From: Crocinitomicaceae bacterium
Lineage (GTDB): Bacteria; Bacteroidota; Bacteroidia; Flavobacteriales_D; Parvicellaceae
Assembly: GCA_002716065.1 (NCBI GenBank)
Contig: PAZE01000039.1
Location: forward strand, 1 to 47,390
DNA length: 47,390 nt
Direction: 5' to 3'
Shown here: positions 28,012 to 37,890 of the stretch, in pieces
Layout: every line of letters starts with the position of its first letter
Numbering within the stretch: position 1 is the first letter of the stretch
Notes under the pieces: model-generated
Seen by the model: only the letters and a program-made list of their open reading frames with translations
What the model was told of the DNA's origin: nothing
Databases searched by the model: none
Position numbers and translations under genes: made by a program

Positions 28012-29127
28012 TTAGTGGATAATTACTTTAGTAGTGTATAGCTTTGCTTTACTATCTTGAATAAGAATATAATGTATCCCTTTAGGAAGATCATTTTCAA
28101 TAGTAGAATAATGGTTATTTATTGACGGGAAAAAAGCAAGTTGTTTACCTATGTTGTTGATTATAGCTACCGAAAATGGCAGTTTAATTACTTTGTTTGT
28201 TTCTATATTGATTTTGTCTTTAGCAGGATTTGGAAAAACCTTAACATGTTGTGATAAATTAATCGCCCTTTCATTAATTGAATTGATAAGCTCATTAAGC
28301 TGATTAACAACATCCATACTATTTCCAAGCTCATAAAAGTCTACTGTAATGAAATTTGGAAATTTATTTTTTTCCTGCTGACATTGTAAAACTCTATTGA
28401 TAAAAAATGGATTTGAATTGGCTGCATTTGATGCGTTTTGATCTCCTGTTCCTAAAGGAGTAGTGACAAAATGATTAAAAATAAATAAGTCATTTAATGA
28501 ATCTCCCCTGTTGTAGTCACACGTAAAATCATTTTGATTGTTTACTGAATAATGGGTTTCAACAGCAAAATCCCATACATAATGATACCATTGTTGAGAT
28601 GGGTTAGCATCATCTTCATCAGAAAAAATCACTAGGCGTTCATTGTTGTCTATCATTGTTTGAAGAGTAGGCCATCCATCAATTGGATTATAGGTATATA
28701 GGAAATTGTTTAAACCAGATTGATTAATTACATCTTCAATTGAATTAGCATCAGTATAGCATTCTAAAATTATTGTTACAATTTCATTCGGGTGGTTGGT
28801 CAAAAAGGAATGAATTTGATTTAAATAATCAATAAAAGGTTGTGAACCTAAAATCGGAGAGCCATGATAAACAGTTGGAGTGCCAAAACTATCGTACACG
28901 TCAATCATTAATCCTCTAACACCATCATTTAGTTGAGATACAATATTGAGGTTTTGATTAGGAAGACTAAAATTACCTTGAGAGGAATTGAATGCATTAT
29001 GGGTAGTGAGATAAGCAACTTCATTAAATCTTTTGTTGCATAAATTAGCCGAGCCATTACATTGTAAATAGATGCATTGGTATTGCCCAATAAGTAATAG
29101 AAATATTATAGATCCTTTATTAAGCAT
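28012..29127 (-). CDS. Secreted PI-PLC X-domain-like phosphodiesterase with T9SS type A sorting domain
   Basis: 371 residues. A signal peptide is followed by a phosphatidylinositol-specific phospholipase C X-like domain. The first catalytic histidine is H43 in TTHNAF, the metal-ligand region GVRGLMIDVYD, and the second histidine H88 in VYHGS. The C-terminus (about 295-371, VKVFPNPAKDKINIE... TTKVIIH) is a type A sorting domain. It should be a surface or released phosphodiesterase acting on phospholipids or glycolipid head groups; the substrate is unknown. It starts 2 nt after the end of the SpoIIE-type receptor gene, so the two are surely co-transcribed. Confidence 0.88.
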   Translation of the reverse strand: MLNKGSIIFLLLIGQYQCIYLQCNGSANLCNKRFNEVAYLTTHNAFNSSQGNFSLPNQNLNIVSQLNDGVRGLMIDVYDSFGTPTVYHGSPILGSQPFIDYLNQIHSFLTNHPNEIVTIILECYTDANSIEDVINQSGLNNFLYTYNPIDGWPTLQTMIDNNERLVIFSDEDDANPSQQWYHYVWDFAVETHYSVNNQNDFTCDYNRGDSLNDLFIFNHFVTTPLGTGDQNASNAANSNPFFINRVLQCQQEKNKFPNFITVDFYELGNSMDVVNQLNELINSINERAINLSQHVKVFPNPAKDKINIETNKVIKLPFSVAIINNIGKQLAFFPSINNHYSTIENDLPKGIHYILIQDSKAKLYTTKVIIH

Positions 29128-29129
29128 TT

Positions 29130-32100
29130 TTAAATTTCAATTCCAATAACCAAAACATCATCCACTTGTTCCTGATCACCTTTCCATAAGTTGAAAGTTT
29201 GATTAAAAACTTCTTTTTGTTGGTTCATGGGAATGTTTTTTAATTCAATTATTTTTTCTTTAAACCTTCTTAATAAGAATTTTTTATTTTTTTCGCCACC
29301 AAATTGATCAATATATCCATCTGAAAACATATATATACGATCACCTTCTTTGATGGGGATTTCAATTTCAATAGGTTTTTCTTTCATAATATGAATCTCT
29401 CCTACGGAAAAAGGAATGGAATTGTAAATTTGAATTTCATTACCATCATATACAAGTATCGGTCTTCTAGCACCAGAAAACTTAAAAGTATTTTTTTTAC
29501 TGTTAAACGTACATAAAGATAAATCTATTCCGTCTTTTTGATGAGATTCACCACTTCTATTTATTGCTTCATATATTCCTTTATCAAGCATTTCAATTGC
29601 TTTTGCAGGGGAGTTAATTGTAGGGTCTAAAACAATTTGATTTAGAAGTTCACTTCCTAGCATGGAAAGTAGCGCTCCAGGGATTCCATGGCCAGTACAG
29701 TCGGCACTTGCAATAACTAAGTAATCTCCTTTTTGTTTAAACCAATAAAAGTCTCCGCTAACAATATCTCTAGGGTTATAATAGATAAATGCCGAACAGA
29801 AGAAATCGGTTAACATTTTTATGTTTGGAAGAACAGATTCTTGAATATTTTTAGCATAATTTATACTGTCAGTAATGTTTTTGTTTTTTTGTTCTATAAT
29901 CTCTTTTTGTTTGGTAACCCTAACTTTTTCATTGTTTAATTCAGTTGTTCTTTCAGCAACTTTATGTGTTAGAATCCTTTTGTCTTTTTTTATTTTAACA
30001 TTTCTATAGCTAAGAAAACTGTATACAATTAGCAAAATAATTATTGATATAAAGATATAAAACCAAGTGGTGTTCCAAAATGGTGCAGTTATTTCGAAAC
30101 TATAAGTTGTAATTTTAGATTCATAACCATCACCATTAGCGGCTTTTAACTTGAAGGTGTAAGCTCCTGGAAGAAGGTTTGCGTAAGTGGCGCTTTTTTG
30201 TTTGCTCCAAGGAGACCATTCATCGTAAACAAAATTTTCAAGTTTGTAGCTGTATTGGACTTGATGAGGATTGGAAAAATGAAGCCCAATAAAATCAAAG
30301 GTGAGGTGATTTTCGTCATAATTAAATAGGGATTTGTTTTTTTCAATTTCATCTTTCAGGAATAATTTCTTTCCAATTAAGTGTACTAATGGAGTAGTGG
30401 TGTCGTCTTTTATCTCTTTGGATTGGCAACTGATTATACCTTTAACGGTTCCAAACCATAACCTTCCAAAATTGTCTTTGCATTTTGCATTTTGGTTGGT
30501 TTCCACTCCACTAAATCCTTGATTAATTCCATAGTGTTTAAATAAATTAACATTTTCATCATCTTCCCCAGGAATGGTGTTTTGGTTAATAACATCTAAT
30601 CCAGAATTTGTTCCAGTCCATATTTTTCCAAAATCATCAGCAAGTATTAGGTAAGGGTTGTCGGCACTAAGTCCAAAAGAAGAGTTGAATTGAGTAAATT
30701 TTTCTCCATCGTATTTAAATATTCCACCCCCAATAGTTCCAGTCCATATATTGCCATTGGTATCTTCAGTGATTGTTCCTGCCCTTAAATTAGTTAGACC
30801 ATCTTTTTCATTAAGTGTTGAAAATCTATTGTTATGCCATACTGAAATACCACCGTCATCTGAACCAAAATACACTTTTCCATTTGAAGCGCTAAAAACA
30901 GTCCAAAATCTATTGCTGCATAAACCATCTTTTTTATAAAAAGCTTTTATTGAAAATCCTGAATTTTCATTCCTCTTAATTTTGGTTACTCCCTCAACAA
31001 TGCTTGCAAGCCATATGTTTTTATCGAGGTCTTCAGAAATACTCTTTACATTGTTGTTGGATAAACCATTAGTTACATTAATATGGTCAGATAAATTTAA
31101 ATTAGAATCTAATATATATACACCTTGATTTGTTGCTATCCATACGTTGTTTAAATGGTCTTGATAAATGTCATTTAAACCAGTAAATTGGAGATTTAAT
31201 TTTTTATTAATATTAATTATTTGTTTAACGGCAGAAATTTCTAAAGTGTCAAAATAAATTAAGTCCAATGAGCTTTTATTACCAACAACCCATAATCGAT
31301 TTTTTGAATCCATCATTACAGCTGTAATGTGATTGTGTTGAAGTCCAATTAATTTGTCGTAGGCTTGAAATTTAGCTTCAATTAATTGAGATGCACCAGA
31401 TCCATTAAACCCAATCCATAAATTTTGTTCTTTATCAAAGAAAACGGTGTTAATTTCATTGGAAAGTAACCCATTTTCAATGGTTAATTTTTGAGCTCTT
31501 TTCCCATTGATTATTAAGGCGCCATTTTTTCTATTGGAAAGATAGATGGTACCTTTTTTTGAAACAACTACTCTGTTAAATTCTTCATTTAAAGGAGTTT
31601 GTTCTATAATTTTAGAATCTTTTAAAACAATTAGTTCATTAACAAATAAAATGAACATCTTGCCATTTATCCCCCATGAAATGTCTTTTATTTTTTTTCC
31701 TTTAAAAAGGTGTTTTGTGATCTCAAGATTTTTATTGAGAACAAAAAGCCCCTGGTCAGAAGTTATATAAATTAAATTTTTATAAATTTTTAACTGATAA
31801 AAAGTAGCTGCATTAGTTGAATTCAGTGAGATTTTATTAAGGAGTTCAATAGAATTATTTTTTCGTTGAAGATGTATAACCTCACCATTTTCTTCAAGAG
31901 CAATAACTCCACTGTCTAGTGAGCTTAATGCATGAATACTGCCCTTAATATTATCATCTTTATAAGCAACTACCGAATCTTCATTAATGCATGATATTCC
32001 ATCGTATTTATGGCCTGTCCATATCTGCTTTTGAACATCTTCACAAATGGAAAGAACATGATTGTCCGCCAATTTATTTTTTTGACTATAATTTTTAAAT

Positions 32101-32291
32101 TCAATACCATTGAATTTTGATGTGCCACCCTGTGTACCTAGCCAAATATAGCCCTTGGTATCTTGAAATATAGTATAAACTGTTGATTGAGGAAGCCCAT
32201 CAGCAATAGTGTAGTTTTTAAAGTCGAAATGTTGGGCAAGTGAAGAATTTAGGACGATAAAACCAAAAGCTATGACTAAATATTTACGCAT
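29130..32291 (-). CDS. Beta-propeller sensor with SpoIIE-type (PP2C) phosphatase domain, copy 2
   Basis: 1053 residues with the same layout as the gene at 22998. It has a signal peptide (about 1-19), propeller repeats (YIWLGTQGGTSKFNG, NIWTGTIGGGIFKYDG, KIWTGTNSGLDVI), a Y_Y_Y-type domain (about 640-725), a transmembrane helix (about 735-760), a coiled coil and a SpoIIE phosphatase. The phosphatase motifs VSGDFYW, DCTGHGIPGA, SDGYIDQFGG and DDVLVIG are intact. It heads the minus-strand series PI-PLC-like, 76-aa protein, SiaB-like, SiaC-like. It is clearly paralogous to copy 1 but well diverged, so the two probably sense different ligands. Confidence 0.9.
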   Translation of the reverse strand: MRKYLVIAFGFIVLNSSLAQHFDFKNYTIADGLPQSTVYTIFQDTKGYIWLGTQGGTSKFNGIEFKNYSQKNKLADNHVLSICEDVQKQIWTGHKYDGISCINEDSVVAYKDDNIKGSIHALSSLDSGVIALEENGEVIHLQRKNNSIELLNKISLNSTNAATFYQLKIYKNLIYITSDQGLFVLNKNLEITKHLFKGKKIKDISWGINGKMFILFVNELIVLKDSKIIEQTPLNEEFNRVVVSKKGTIYLSNRKNGALIINGKRAQKLTIENGLLSNEINTVFFDKEQNLWIGFNGSGASQLIEAKFQAYDKLIGLQHNHITAVMMDSKNRLWVVGNKSSLDLIYFDTLEISAVKQIININKKLNLQFTGLNDIYQDHLNNVWIATNQGVYILDSNLNLSDHINVTNGLSNNNVKSISEDLDKNIWLASIVEGVTKIKRNENSGFSIKAFYKKDGLCSNRFWTVFSASNGKVYFGSDDGGISVWHNNRFSTLNEKDGLTNLRAGTITEDTNGNIWTGTIGGGIFKYDGEKFTQFNSSFGLSADNPYLILADDFGKIWTGTNSGLDVINQNTIPGEDDENVNLFKHYGINQGFSGVETNQNAKCKDNFGRLWFGTVKGIISCQSKEIKDDTTTPLVHLIGKKLFLKDEIEKNKSLFNYDENHLTFDFIGLHFSNPHQVQYSYKLENFVYDEWSPWSKQKSATYANLLPGAYTFKLKAANGDGYESKITTYSFEITAPFWNTTWFYIFISIIILLIVYSFLSYRNVKIKKDKRILTHKVAERTTELNNEKVRVTKQKEIIEQKNKNITDSINYAKNIQESVLPNIKMLTDFFCSAFIYYNPRDIVSGDFYWFKQKGDYLVIASADCTGHGIPGALLSMLGSELLNQIVLDPTINSPAKAIEMLDKGIYEAINRSGESHQKDGIDLSLCTFNSKKNTFKFSGARRPILVYDGNEIQIYNSIPFSVGEIHIMKEKPIEIEIPIKEGDRIYMFSDGYIDQFGGEKNKKFLLRRFKEKIIELKNIPMNQQKEVFNQTFNLWKGDQEQVDDVLVIGIEI

Positions 32292-32311
32292 TATTTAAGC
32301 TGATTTTTTGG

Positions 32312-32319
32312 CAAATATA
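32312..32319 (-). promoter_or_regulatory. Candidate -7 element (TATATTTG) for the SpoIIE receptor operon
   Basis: On the minus strand this reads TATATTTG, an exact match to TAnnTTTG, 20 nt before the ATG at 32291. The -33 position does not show TTTG. Confidence 0.45.
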
Positions 32320-32343
32320 TTGACTTCTAAGAATTAATTTTCA

Positions 32344-34140
32344 TCAATTTCCTAACGTAATTTTTTTTGTTAATATTCCCTTATTGGTATTAATAGATAA
32401 TAGGTAAATTCCAGGTGAAAGAGCTTTAAGATTAAGCACTGGATTGGCTGATTTAAAATCTCTTATCGTAGTTGTTTTTTCCCCAATAAGGTTGTGAATA
32501 TAAATTTCATTTATACTAATTAATGAGCTATGCGATATGGTAATAAAGCCTTTACTAGGATTGGGATATACGGACCATATATTGTCGTTAAAGTTATCTA
32601 ATCCAACTGTGTAGACATAATTTAAAGAGGTATAAGTACAGCTGTCGGGGTTGATAATAGTAACTGTATAATTGCCACTACCTGATGGAAAATACACATT
32701 AGAATCCGCTCCTGAAATTGGGACATTGTTGTTGTTCCATTGATACTGCCAGCCATTTAAAGAGTTGGTGAAAAGTTCTAAAGAAGGATTGATGTCAATA
32801 GTTGGTAAAGGGAAGTTGGTGTCACAATAAGCAGCAAAAATAGTATCTGAAGATGCACCACAACCAAAATTATTAAATGCAATAACATGATAGTAACCTG
32901 ATGATGTAATCGTATCAGTTGCAGAAGTATGACCGGACATAATGGTGTCATTGGCATACCACTGAAGTCCATATTGAGCCGAATCTGTACTTAAAACATA
33001 TTGGGAAGAATTGTAATTTATATTGGGTTTGCCAGGGTAATCAAAAACCTCAATAGTGTCTATACTTTGAACAGAAGGCGAGGGGAGAATTTGTAAATAG
33101 TCAATTGTATATGATATGTCAGAGAAATTTCCTGCTGAGCAATTACTACATCCGTTAAAATTGATGTTGTGAGCTCCAATAAAATCATCCCCACCATAAG
33201 TAAACTCAGCAACATCATCTTGAGCAGCAGATTCATCTGCGTCATATACAGAAATTTCATATGTTTTGGTGGGGTCAAGATTAATATTCATAGTCCATGT
33301 TATTGGACCGCTGTTGTTGTATTCATAATTGGATTGATAGATTAGATTTCCATTTTCATAAAGGATAAAATAGGGGTCGGGTTGATTTCCATTGAATAAT
33401 TCCCATCCCCAAGGAGCTCCGGTCCAGTCTTCAGTAACATCTTCAATTGTAACACTTGTTAGTGTGTATACATCAACAGTATCTAAATTGTTGTATCCTT
33501 CATAATATATGATGTACTGACCTGGAGAATTAAAATCTTGAGAGGGCGGATTTTCTTGATTGCTTGTGTTTCCATTGCTAAAATCCCAATTATAGGCAAA
33601 TAGTCCAGGGTTGTTATTGGTAAAGTCTATAGAGACGGGAAAACATCCAGAGCTTGTGCTCATAGAAAAACCAGAATTACCAGATCCTGGGTTAGAAGAT
33701 CCAACCTCCATGAATATATAAAATGAAATGGGTATGTTGTTAATAGTCTGACCAGAAGCAATTACATCACATAGTATGCTTACTTCTACATCATAATTTC
33801 CTGCAAGTAATGGAGTTCCGTAGATATTGATGCATCCATAGATATTGCTTTGAGGGTTGTAATTGCAACCACCAGCAGAATTATCACATTGCCAAGAGAG
33901 ACCAACTGGTAAGGCTATGTTAACAATTTGAAAATTTGTTATCGTAGCTCCCATTGTGTCAAGTATCATTACAAATGTAACGTCCTCGCTATAGGCATTA
34001 CTTACATAACCTGTTGGGAGTGTATCTGGATATATCCCAGGTTGAGTATAGGAATAATCAATGGTACACACTTGATTGTAGGAAGTGTTAAAAGAAAAAA
34101 TTAGGAGTAGAGAAAATAAAAAGGAATAGATTGATTTCAT
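32344..34140 (-). CDS. PKD-domain protein with T9SS type A sorting domain
   Basis: 598 residues with a signal peptide (about 1-22), a PKD domain (about 165-225, YNWDFSNGNTSNQENP), a following beta-rich region (WTMNINLDPTKTYEISVYDADES) and a type A sorting domain (about 525-598, WSVYPNPSKGFITI... TKKITLGN). It is T9SS cargo displayed on the surface or released. I recognise no catalytic motif; binding or structural roles are possible. The start codon is preceded by 82 nt with no clear promoter. Confidence 0.85.
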   Translation of the reverse strand: MKSIYSFLFSLLLIFSFNTSYNQVCTIDYSYTQPGIYPDTLPTGYVSNAYSEDVTFVMILDTMGATITNFQIVNIALPVGLSWQCDNSAGGCNYNPQSNIYGCINIYGTPLLAGNYDVEVSILCDVIASGQTINNIPISFYIFMEVGSSNPGSGNSGFSMSTSSGCFPVSIDFTNNNPGLFAYNWDFSNGNTSNQENPPSQDFNSPGQYIIYYEGYNNLDTVDVYTLTSVTIEDVTEDWTGAPWGWELFNGNQPDPYFILYENGNLIYQSNYEYNNSGPITWTMNINLDPTKTYEISVYDADESAAQDDVAEFTYGGDDFIGAHNINFNGCSNCSAGNFSDISYTIDYLQILPSPSVQSIDTIEVFDYPGKPNINYNSSQYVLSTDSAQYGLQWYANDTIMSGHTSATDTITSSGYYHVIAFNNFGCGASSDTIFAAYCDTNFPLPTIDINPSLELFTNSLNGWQYQWNNNNVPISGADSNVYFPSGSGNYTVTIINPDSCTYTSLNYVYTVGLDNFNDNIWSVYPNPSKGFITISHSSLISINEIYIHNLIGEKTTTIRDFKSANPVLNLKALSPGIYLLSINTNKGILTKKITLGN

Positions 34141-34222
34141 TACAGTTATTTAGTCTTTCTACCTAAAGTTAAGAAAATAAAATCATTGATCTTAAGTGTT
34201 AGACTAGGTCTTATCAACAGAA

Positions 34223-35278
34223 TTACATATTTCTAGTTTTAATAAACCCTTTAGATCCTCTAGATTTAAATAAAGCATTTCGTGTATTTGCCCATTGTAA
34301 AGAAATTTCAAATCCACCAAAACTAGCCTGGCTAATTTGAGAAACCGCTAGCTCATATAACAAGCCAATTTTATAACTTCCAAATTCAAGCATTAACTGC
34401 GGAGCAATAGCATCTTTTAATCTATGAATTAATCCAAATCCAAAATAAGATTCAGAATATATTCCAGAGTACTTAGTTCCATTTCTCAAACGTGCTTTCA
34501 TCATGGCATTGATTAAAAATTGCTGATGAGGTCCTTGATTCATAAAAACAAATGATGCTGCAGAGGACCATTCCGATTTAGGGATGTCAATTTCTGCACC
34601 AGCATGTAAAATCAATTTTGCGTTTAGTTTGTCTTGATTCCCTGAAGAATATTTAAGTCTTGGTTGGGTAATGTGAAAAAATGCTGCGCCACCATATAGT
34701 TTGGTGATTTCATTTCGAACTAGTGCGTTCTTTTTACCTCTGTAATTGTAATAAATACCAGCACCAAAATCTTCATGAAAAAAAGAAGAGTTACCACTAA
34801 ATTCATTGGAGTTGATGTCTTGATCAAAAGAAGTGCCATTAAATTGATTCCCCCAACTTAAACTAGCTATATTTCCACTTCTTTGAACTCCACCAATCTG
34901 TATTGCAGCAGAAACTGTTTGTCCTTCTGCAACAGGAATAATTCCAGAAACTGCAATATTTAACTGATTGATTCCAAATTGTCCTTCTCCAGCAATATCA
35001 TTGTAAAATGACATTCCCAACCCTAAATAGCTATTTTGTTTCCCATTGTCGTTTTTAAGAAGGTTTAGGTCAAATGAAAATTGAGAAGTCATATATGATT
35101 TATCCACTCCAAGCCATTGATTTCTATTAGAAAGAGTTATTCTTTCCCATCCGTTAAATACACCAACTGTTGCTGGGTTAATTAGTTGAGGAACAAAAGT
35201 GCTTTGAGCAAAATGGATATCTTGAGCAAAAGAATTAATGCATAATATACATGAAATTATATGTAAAAGATGTTTCAT
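34223..35278 (-). CDS. PorP/SprF-family type IX secretion membrane protein
   Basis: 351 residues with a signal peptide (about 1-18). It opens with the family pattern DIHFAQSTFVPQLINPATVGVFNGWERITLSNRNQW, and its alternating beta strands suit an outer-membrane barrel. SprF proteins help the export of, and hold at the surface, individual type B T9SS substrates such as SprB. Its start abuts the stop of the CotH-type cargo gene (35279), the usual pairing of a type B substrate with its own SprF. It is therefore the likely dedicated partner of that cargo. Confidence 0.92.
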   Translation of the reverse strand: MKHLLHIISCILCINSFAQDIHFAQSTFVPQLINPATVGVFNGWERITLSNRNQWLGVDKSYMTSQFSFDLNLLKNDNGKQNSYLGLGMSFYNDIAGEGQFGINQLNIAVSGIIPVAEGQTVSAAIQIGGVQRSGNIASLSWGNQFNGTSFDQDINSNEFSGNSSFFHEDFGAGIYYNYRGKKNALVRNEITKLYGGAAFFHITQPRLKYSSGNQDKLNAKLILHAGAEIDIPKSEWSSAASFVFMNQGPHQQFLINAMMKARLRNGTKYSGIYSESYFGFGLIHRLKDAIAPQLMLEFGSYKIGLLYELAVSQISQASFGGFEISLQWANTRNALFKSRGSKGFIKTRNM

Positions 35279-37798
35279 TTATCTTACAAGAGTTATGGTT
35301 CCTTTTTTTACTTCTGACTTCCCATCATTATATATGACATTTACTTTGTAAACATATACTCCAGAGTTAACTTGTTGATTGTTAAAAGTACCATCCCAAA
35401 GATAGGATGATGATTCTGAATTGAACATTACTTGTCCCCATCTATTGTATATAGTAAGATTGAATTTAGCAACATCACCTCCAACAAAAATATCAAGCAG
35501 ATCATTATTAAAATCTCCATTTGGTGAAAATGCTGATGGTATATTAACACCATCATATGTAGGGGTGGGGGGGTCTTCTTCTAATCTAAAATGTGCAGTT
35601 ATGGTTTGAGCGCCAGATGCCAAAAAGTTTGTTTCAATAGAATCAATAGCAGGATTTATAACTTCAGAAATAGATGACTCCCAGTAATCAAAAGTGTATC
35701 CGTTGTTGGCATTTGCTCTTAAAAGAATATCAATATTTCCATAATAAGTTCCAGTAAATGGATAGCTGGGAAGCCATATAGAATTGGCTTTAATTTGCCC
35801 TGAAAGCGGAGGGTCAACTTCAAATATAAGTTCATGGGGTCCCGAAAGGTTGTAGCAATCTATCATTCCTTGAGTTATTGCTATACATCTATCGTTAATG
35901 AAATCTTTTAGGTTTTGGACATTGTTATTCCAAGTTGTTATGCTGCCTCCCCATTTAGCCACTTGACCTGGCATTTCTGGTTCAATAAGTGCAATTAAAC
36001 TATCTAGGTGAGCAATCATATAATCACAACTGTAGACGGTATTTCCCAAATCAATAAATCGAGAAATGTAAAATTGTTCAAAAACGGGGTTATCCATTAA
36101 CTTAATCAAAATTTCTGTATGTCCTTGTCCTCCAGGATTTGGTAATGTTTCAGGATTACAGGGATCTGCATTTGCTGTTTCATCTGGGATACCAGTATAG
36201 TTGATGTAATGACCAAATGTAGCATCCATATCCCATAAAGCGTATCTCCATTTCTTCTTATCTCCGCTTGGATCTAATCCTCTCCACCATGCAGTATTCC
36301 AGTTTAACCAGTCCATAGAAACAATATAGCTGTTTAGACAAAAATAGTCGACTAAGCTTTTCCAGTTGTAAAGACTATCAACATAGTCAAAATTTGCTTG
36401 AATCGACATATCGTTAGTTTGTATGTAGTTCAAAAGCGTATTCCAGTCAGTTTGGGCATTAGGAGCACCAAATTGTTCCCAAGTTGCCCCCCATGTTTTT
36501 AAAAATTGAATATATTCAGGACTATTAGAATATTTTTCATCTTGACCATAATATCTTCCAAGAAAATCATCGTCATCTACTTTCTCACGAACTTCATAGA
36601 CTCCCCAATATTCTCCATTAACATAAAGGATACAAGGTTCATAAGATCTTTCATCTAAACGTAATCCTCCAACTTGAGAAAGAGAATGAACATAAGCATC
36701 TCTAATATGAGCACCTCCATTTTCAAAAGAAATATTGTCATTCGCAGCTGCCTTAATGATTAAACGTTGGTACCTGTCTCTGTCTTTGCCTCTGAATATG
36801 GGATGTTTAATTGCATAATTGTATCCAAGTTGATCTCTCATTATAAAATCAATACCTCTCTGATCATATGCCCAGCTATCGTTACCGTGTTTGTTGTAAT
36901 CTCCAGCACCTTCATCAATTAAAATTCCATCACTTCCAAAATATTCAATAGCACCTTTAAAATTTGCACTAAATGAATTTGGATGTTGATCAGTAATAAA
37001 ACTCATTATATCATCTCCACATATATTGATTATTGGAATGGTGTGAGTTGCATTAATAAAGTAAGTATTGGTTTCAATGAAGCTGTTTGGGGTATTTCCA
37101 GCAGAGCTTATTGCTATTGCTCGAATGGTAGTTGTTGAAGAAATAGAAATTGGGCCACTAGCAACAGTTGACCCTACGTTAGGACTTGTTCCATCAGTTG
37201 TGTAATGAACAGTTGTGTTGGGATCCGGACAAGAAATTGTTAATGAAATAGTACTCGAATGGTAACCAGGTGCTAAATCAAATATGGGGGTTGTTGGATA
37301 TTCTAAAGAAGGAAGGGAGTTTGCAGCATTAGGAGAGGGATTGGTAAAAAGTGACCATGTTGCCCCACCATCAGAAGATCTTCCTCTAGAATGATCTAAT
37401 TGGCAGGGAATCATCTGAATCTGATCAACAATTAGAGCAGCTGGATCAGAGAGAATAATTTCTTCAGGTTTTGTTTGAGTAAGTTTAAATGAGGTGTGAA
37501 TAATTCCTCCAGAAAATTCGTCTCTTCCTGAGCATACTATCATAATTCTCCCACCAGCCGCTACTGTTCCAGAGGGTATTTGAAATTTTATTAAATCTGA
37601 AGGTTTGTCGGAAAGATACCACCCAGTTAAATCGACAGGGCTTGTGGTTGGGTTATAGATTTCAATCCAATCTTCATTGTTTCCAAAGTTGTCTGAGTAA
37701 TGAGAAATGTTTGAAGCAGAGTATTCATTAATAACCACTTGTGCTTTTAAAACCAAAGAAAAAAATAAAAATAAGGAAAGAGCTACTAAATTTTTCAT
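35279..37798 (-). CDS. CotH-kinase/lamin-tail protein with T9SS type B sorting domain
   Basis: 839 residues. After a signal peptide come a lamin-tail domain (about 20-130, INEYSASN... DWIEIYNPTTSPVDLTGWYLSD), a chitobiase/FN3-associated module (about 175-240, VHYTTDGTSPN) and a CotH-like kinase domain (about 320-620, IKAAANDN, YWGVYEVREKVDDDFL-like segment, ALWDMDATFGHY). The C-terminus is a type B sorting domain (about 755-839, FSPNGDFNNDLLDIF... IYNRWGQVMFNS). CotH in Bacillus spores is an atypical protein kinase; whether this one is active outside the cell is unknown. It is co-transcribed with its SprF-like partner. Confidence 0.9.
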   Translation of the reverse strand: MKNLVALSLFLFFSLVLKAQVVINEYSASNISHYSDNFGNNEDWIEIYNPTTSPVDLTGWYLSDKPSDLIKFQIPSGTVAAGGRIMIVCSGRDEFSGGIIHTSFKLTQTKPEEIILSDPAALIVDQIQMIPCQLDHSRGRSSDGGATWSLFTNPSPNAANSLPSLEYPTTPIFDLAPGYHSSTISLTISCPDPNTTVHYTTDGTSPNVGSTVASGPISISSTTTIRAIAISSAGNTPNSFIETNTYFINATHTIPIINICGDDIMSFITDQHPNSFSANFKGAIEYFGSDGILIDEGAGDYNKHGNDSWAYDQRGIDFIMRDQLGYNYAIKHPIFRGKDRDRYQRLIIKAAANDNISFENGGAHIRDAYVHSLSQVGGLRLDERSYEPCILYVNGEYWGVYEVREKVDDDDFLGRYYGQDEKYSNSPEYIQFLKTWGATWEQFGAPNAQTDWNTLLNYIQTNDMSIQANFDYVDSLYNWKSLVDYFCLNSYIVSMDWLNWNTAWWRGLDPSGDKKKWRYALWDMDATFGHYINYTGIPDETANADPCNPETLPNPGGQGHTEILIKLMDNPVFEQFYISRFIDLGNTVYSCDYMIAHLDSLIALIEPEMPGQVAKWGGSITTWNNNVQNLKDFINDRCIAITQGMIDCYNLSGPHELIFEVDPPLSGQIKANSIWLPSYPFTGTYYGNIDILLRANANNGYTFDYWESSISEVINPAIDSIETNFLASGAQTITAHFRLEEDPPTPTYDGVNIPSAFSPNGDFNNDLLDIFVGGDVAKFNLTIYNRWGQVMFNSESSSYLWDGTFNNQQVNSGVYVYKVNVIYNDGKSEVKKGTITLVR

Positions 37799-37890
37799 TG
37801 ATGATTATGGATTAGTTGGGGGTTATGTAGTTAGGCTGAAATTATTTTATTACTCTTTTTATGTAAATATACTATTAATTTAAAATTAAA

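Noticed and set aside
32778-33278. Leu/Met-rich open frames (32778-32972 and 33060-33278) inside the PKD-domain T9SS gene
   Set aside because: They are alternate-frame shadows of the real reading frame; the hydrophobic look comes from its Thr/Ser/Asp codons read out of frame.
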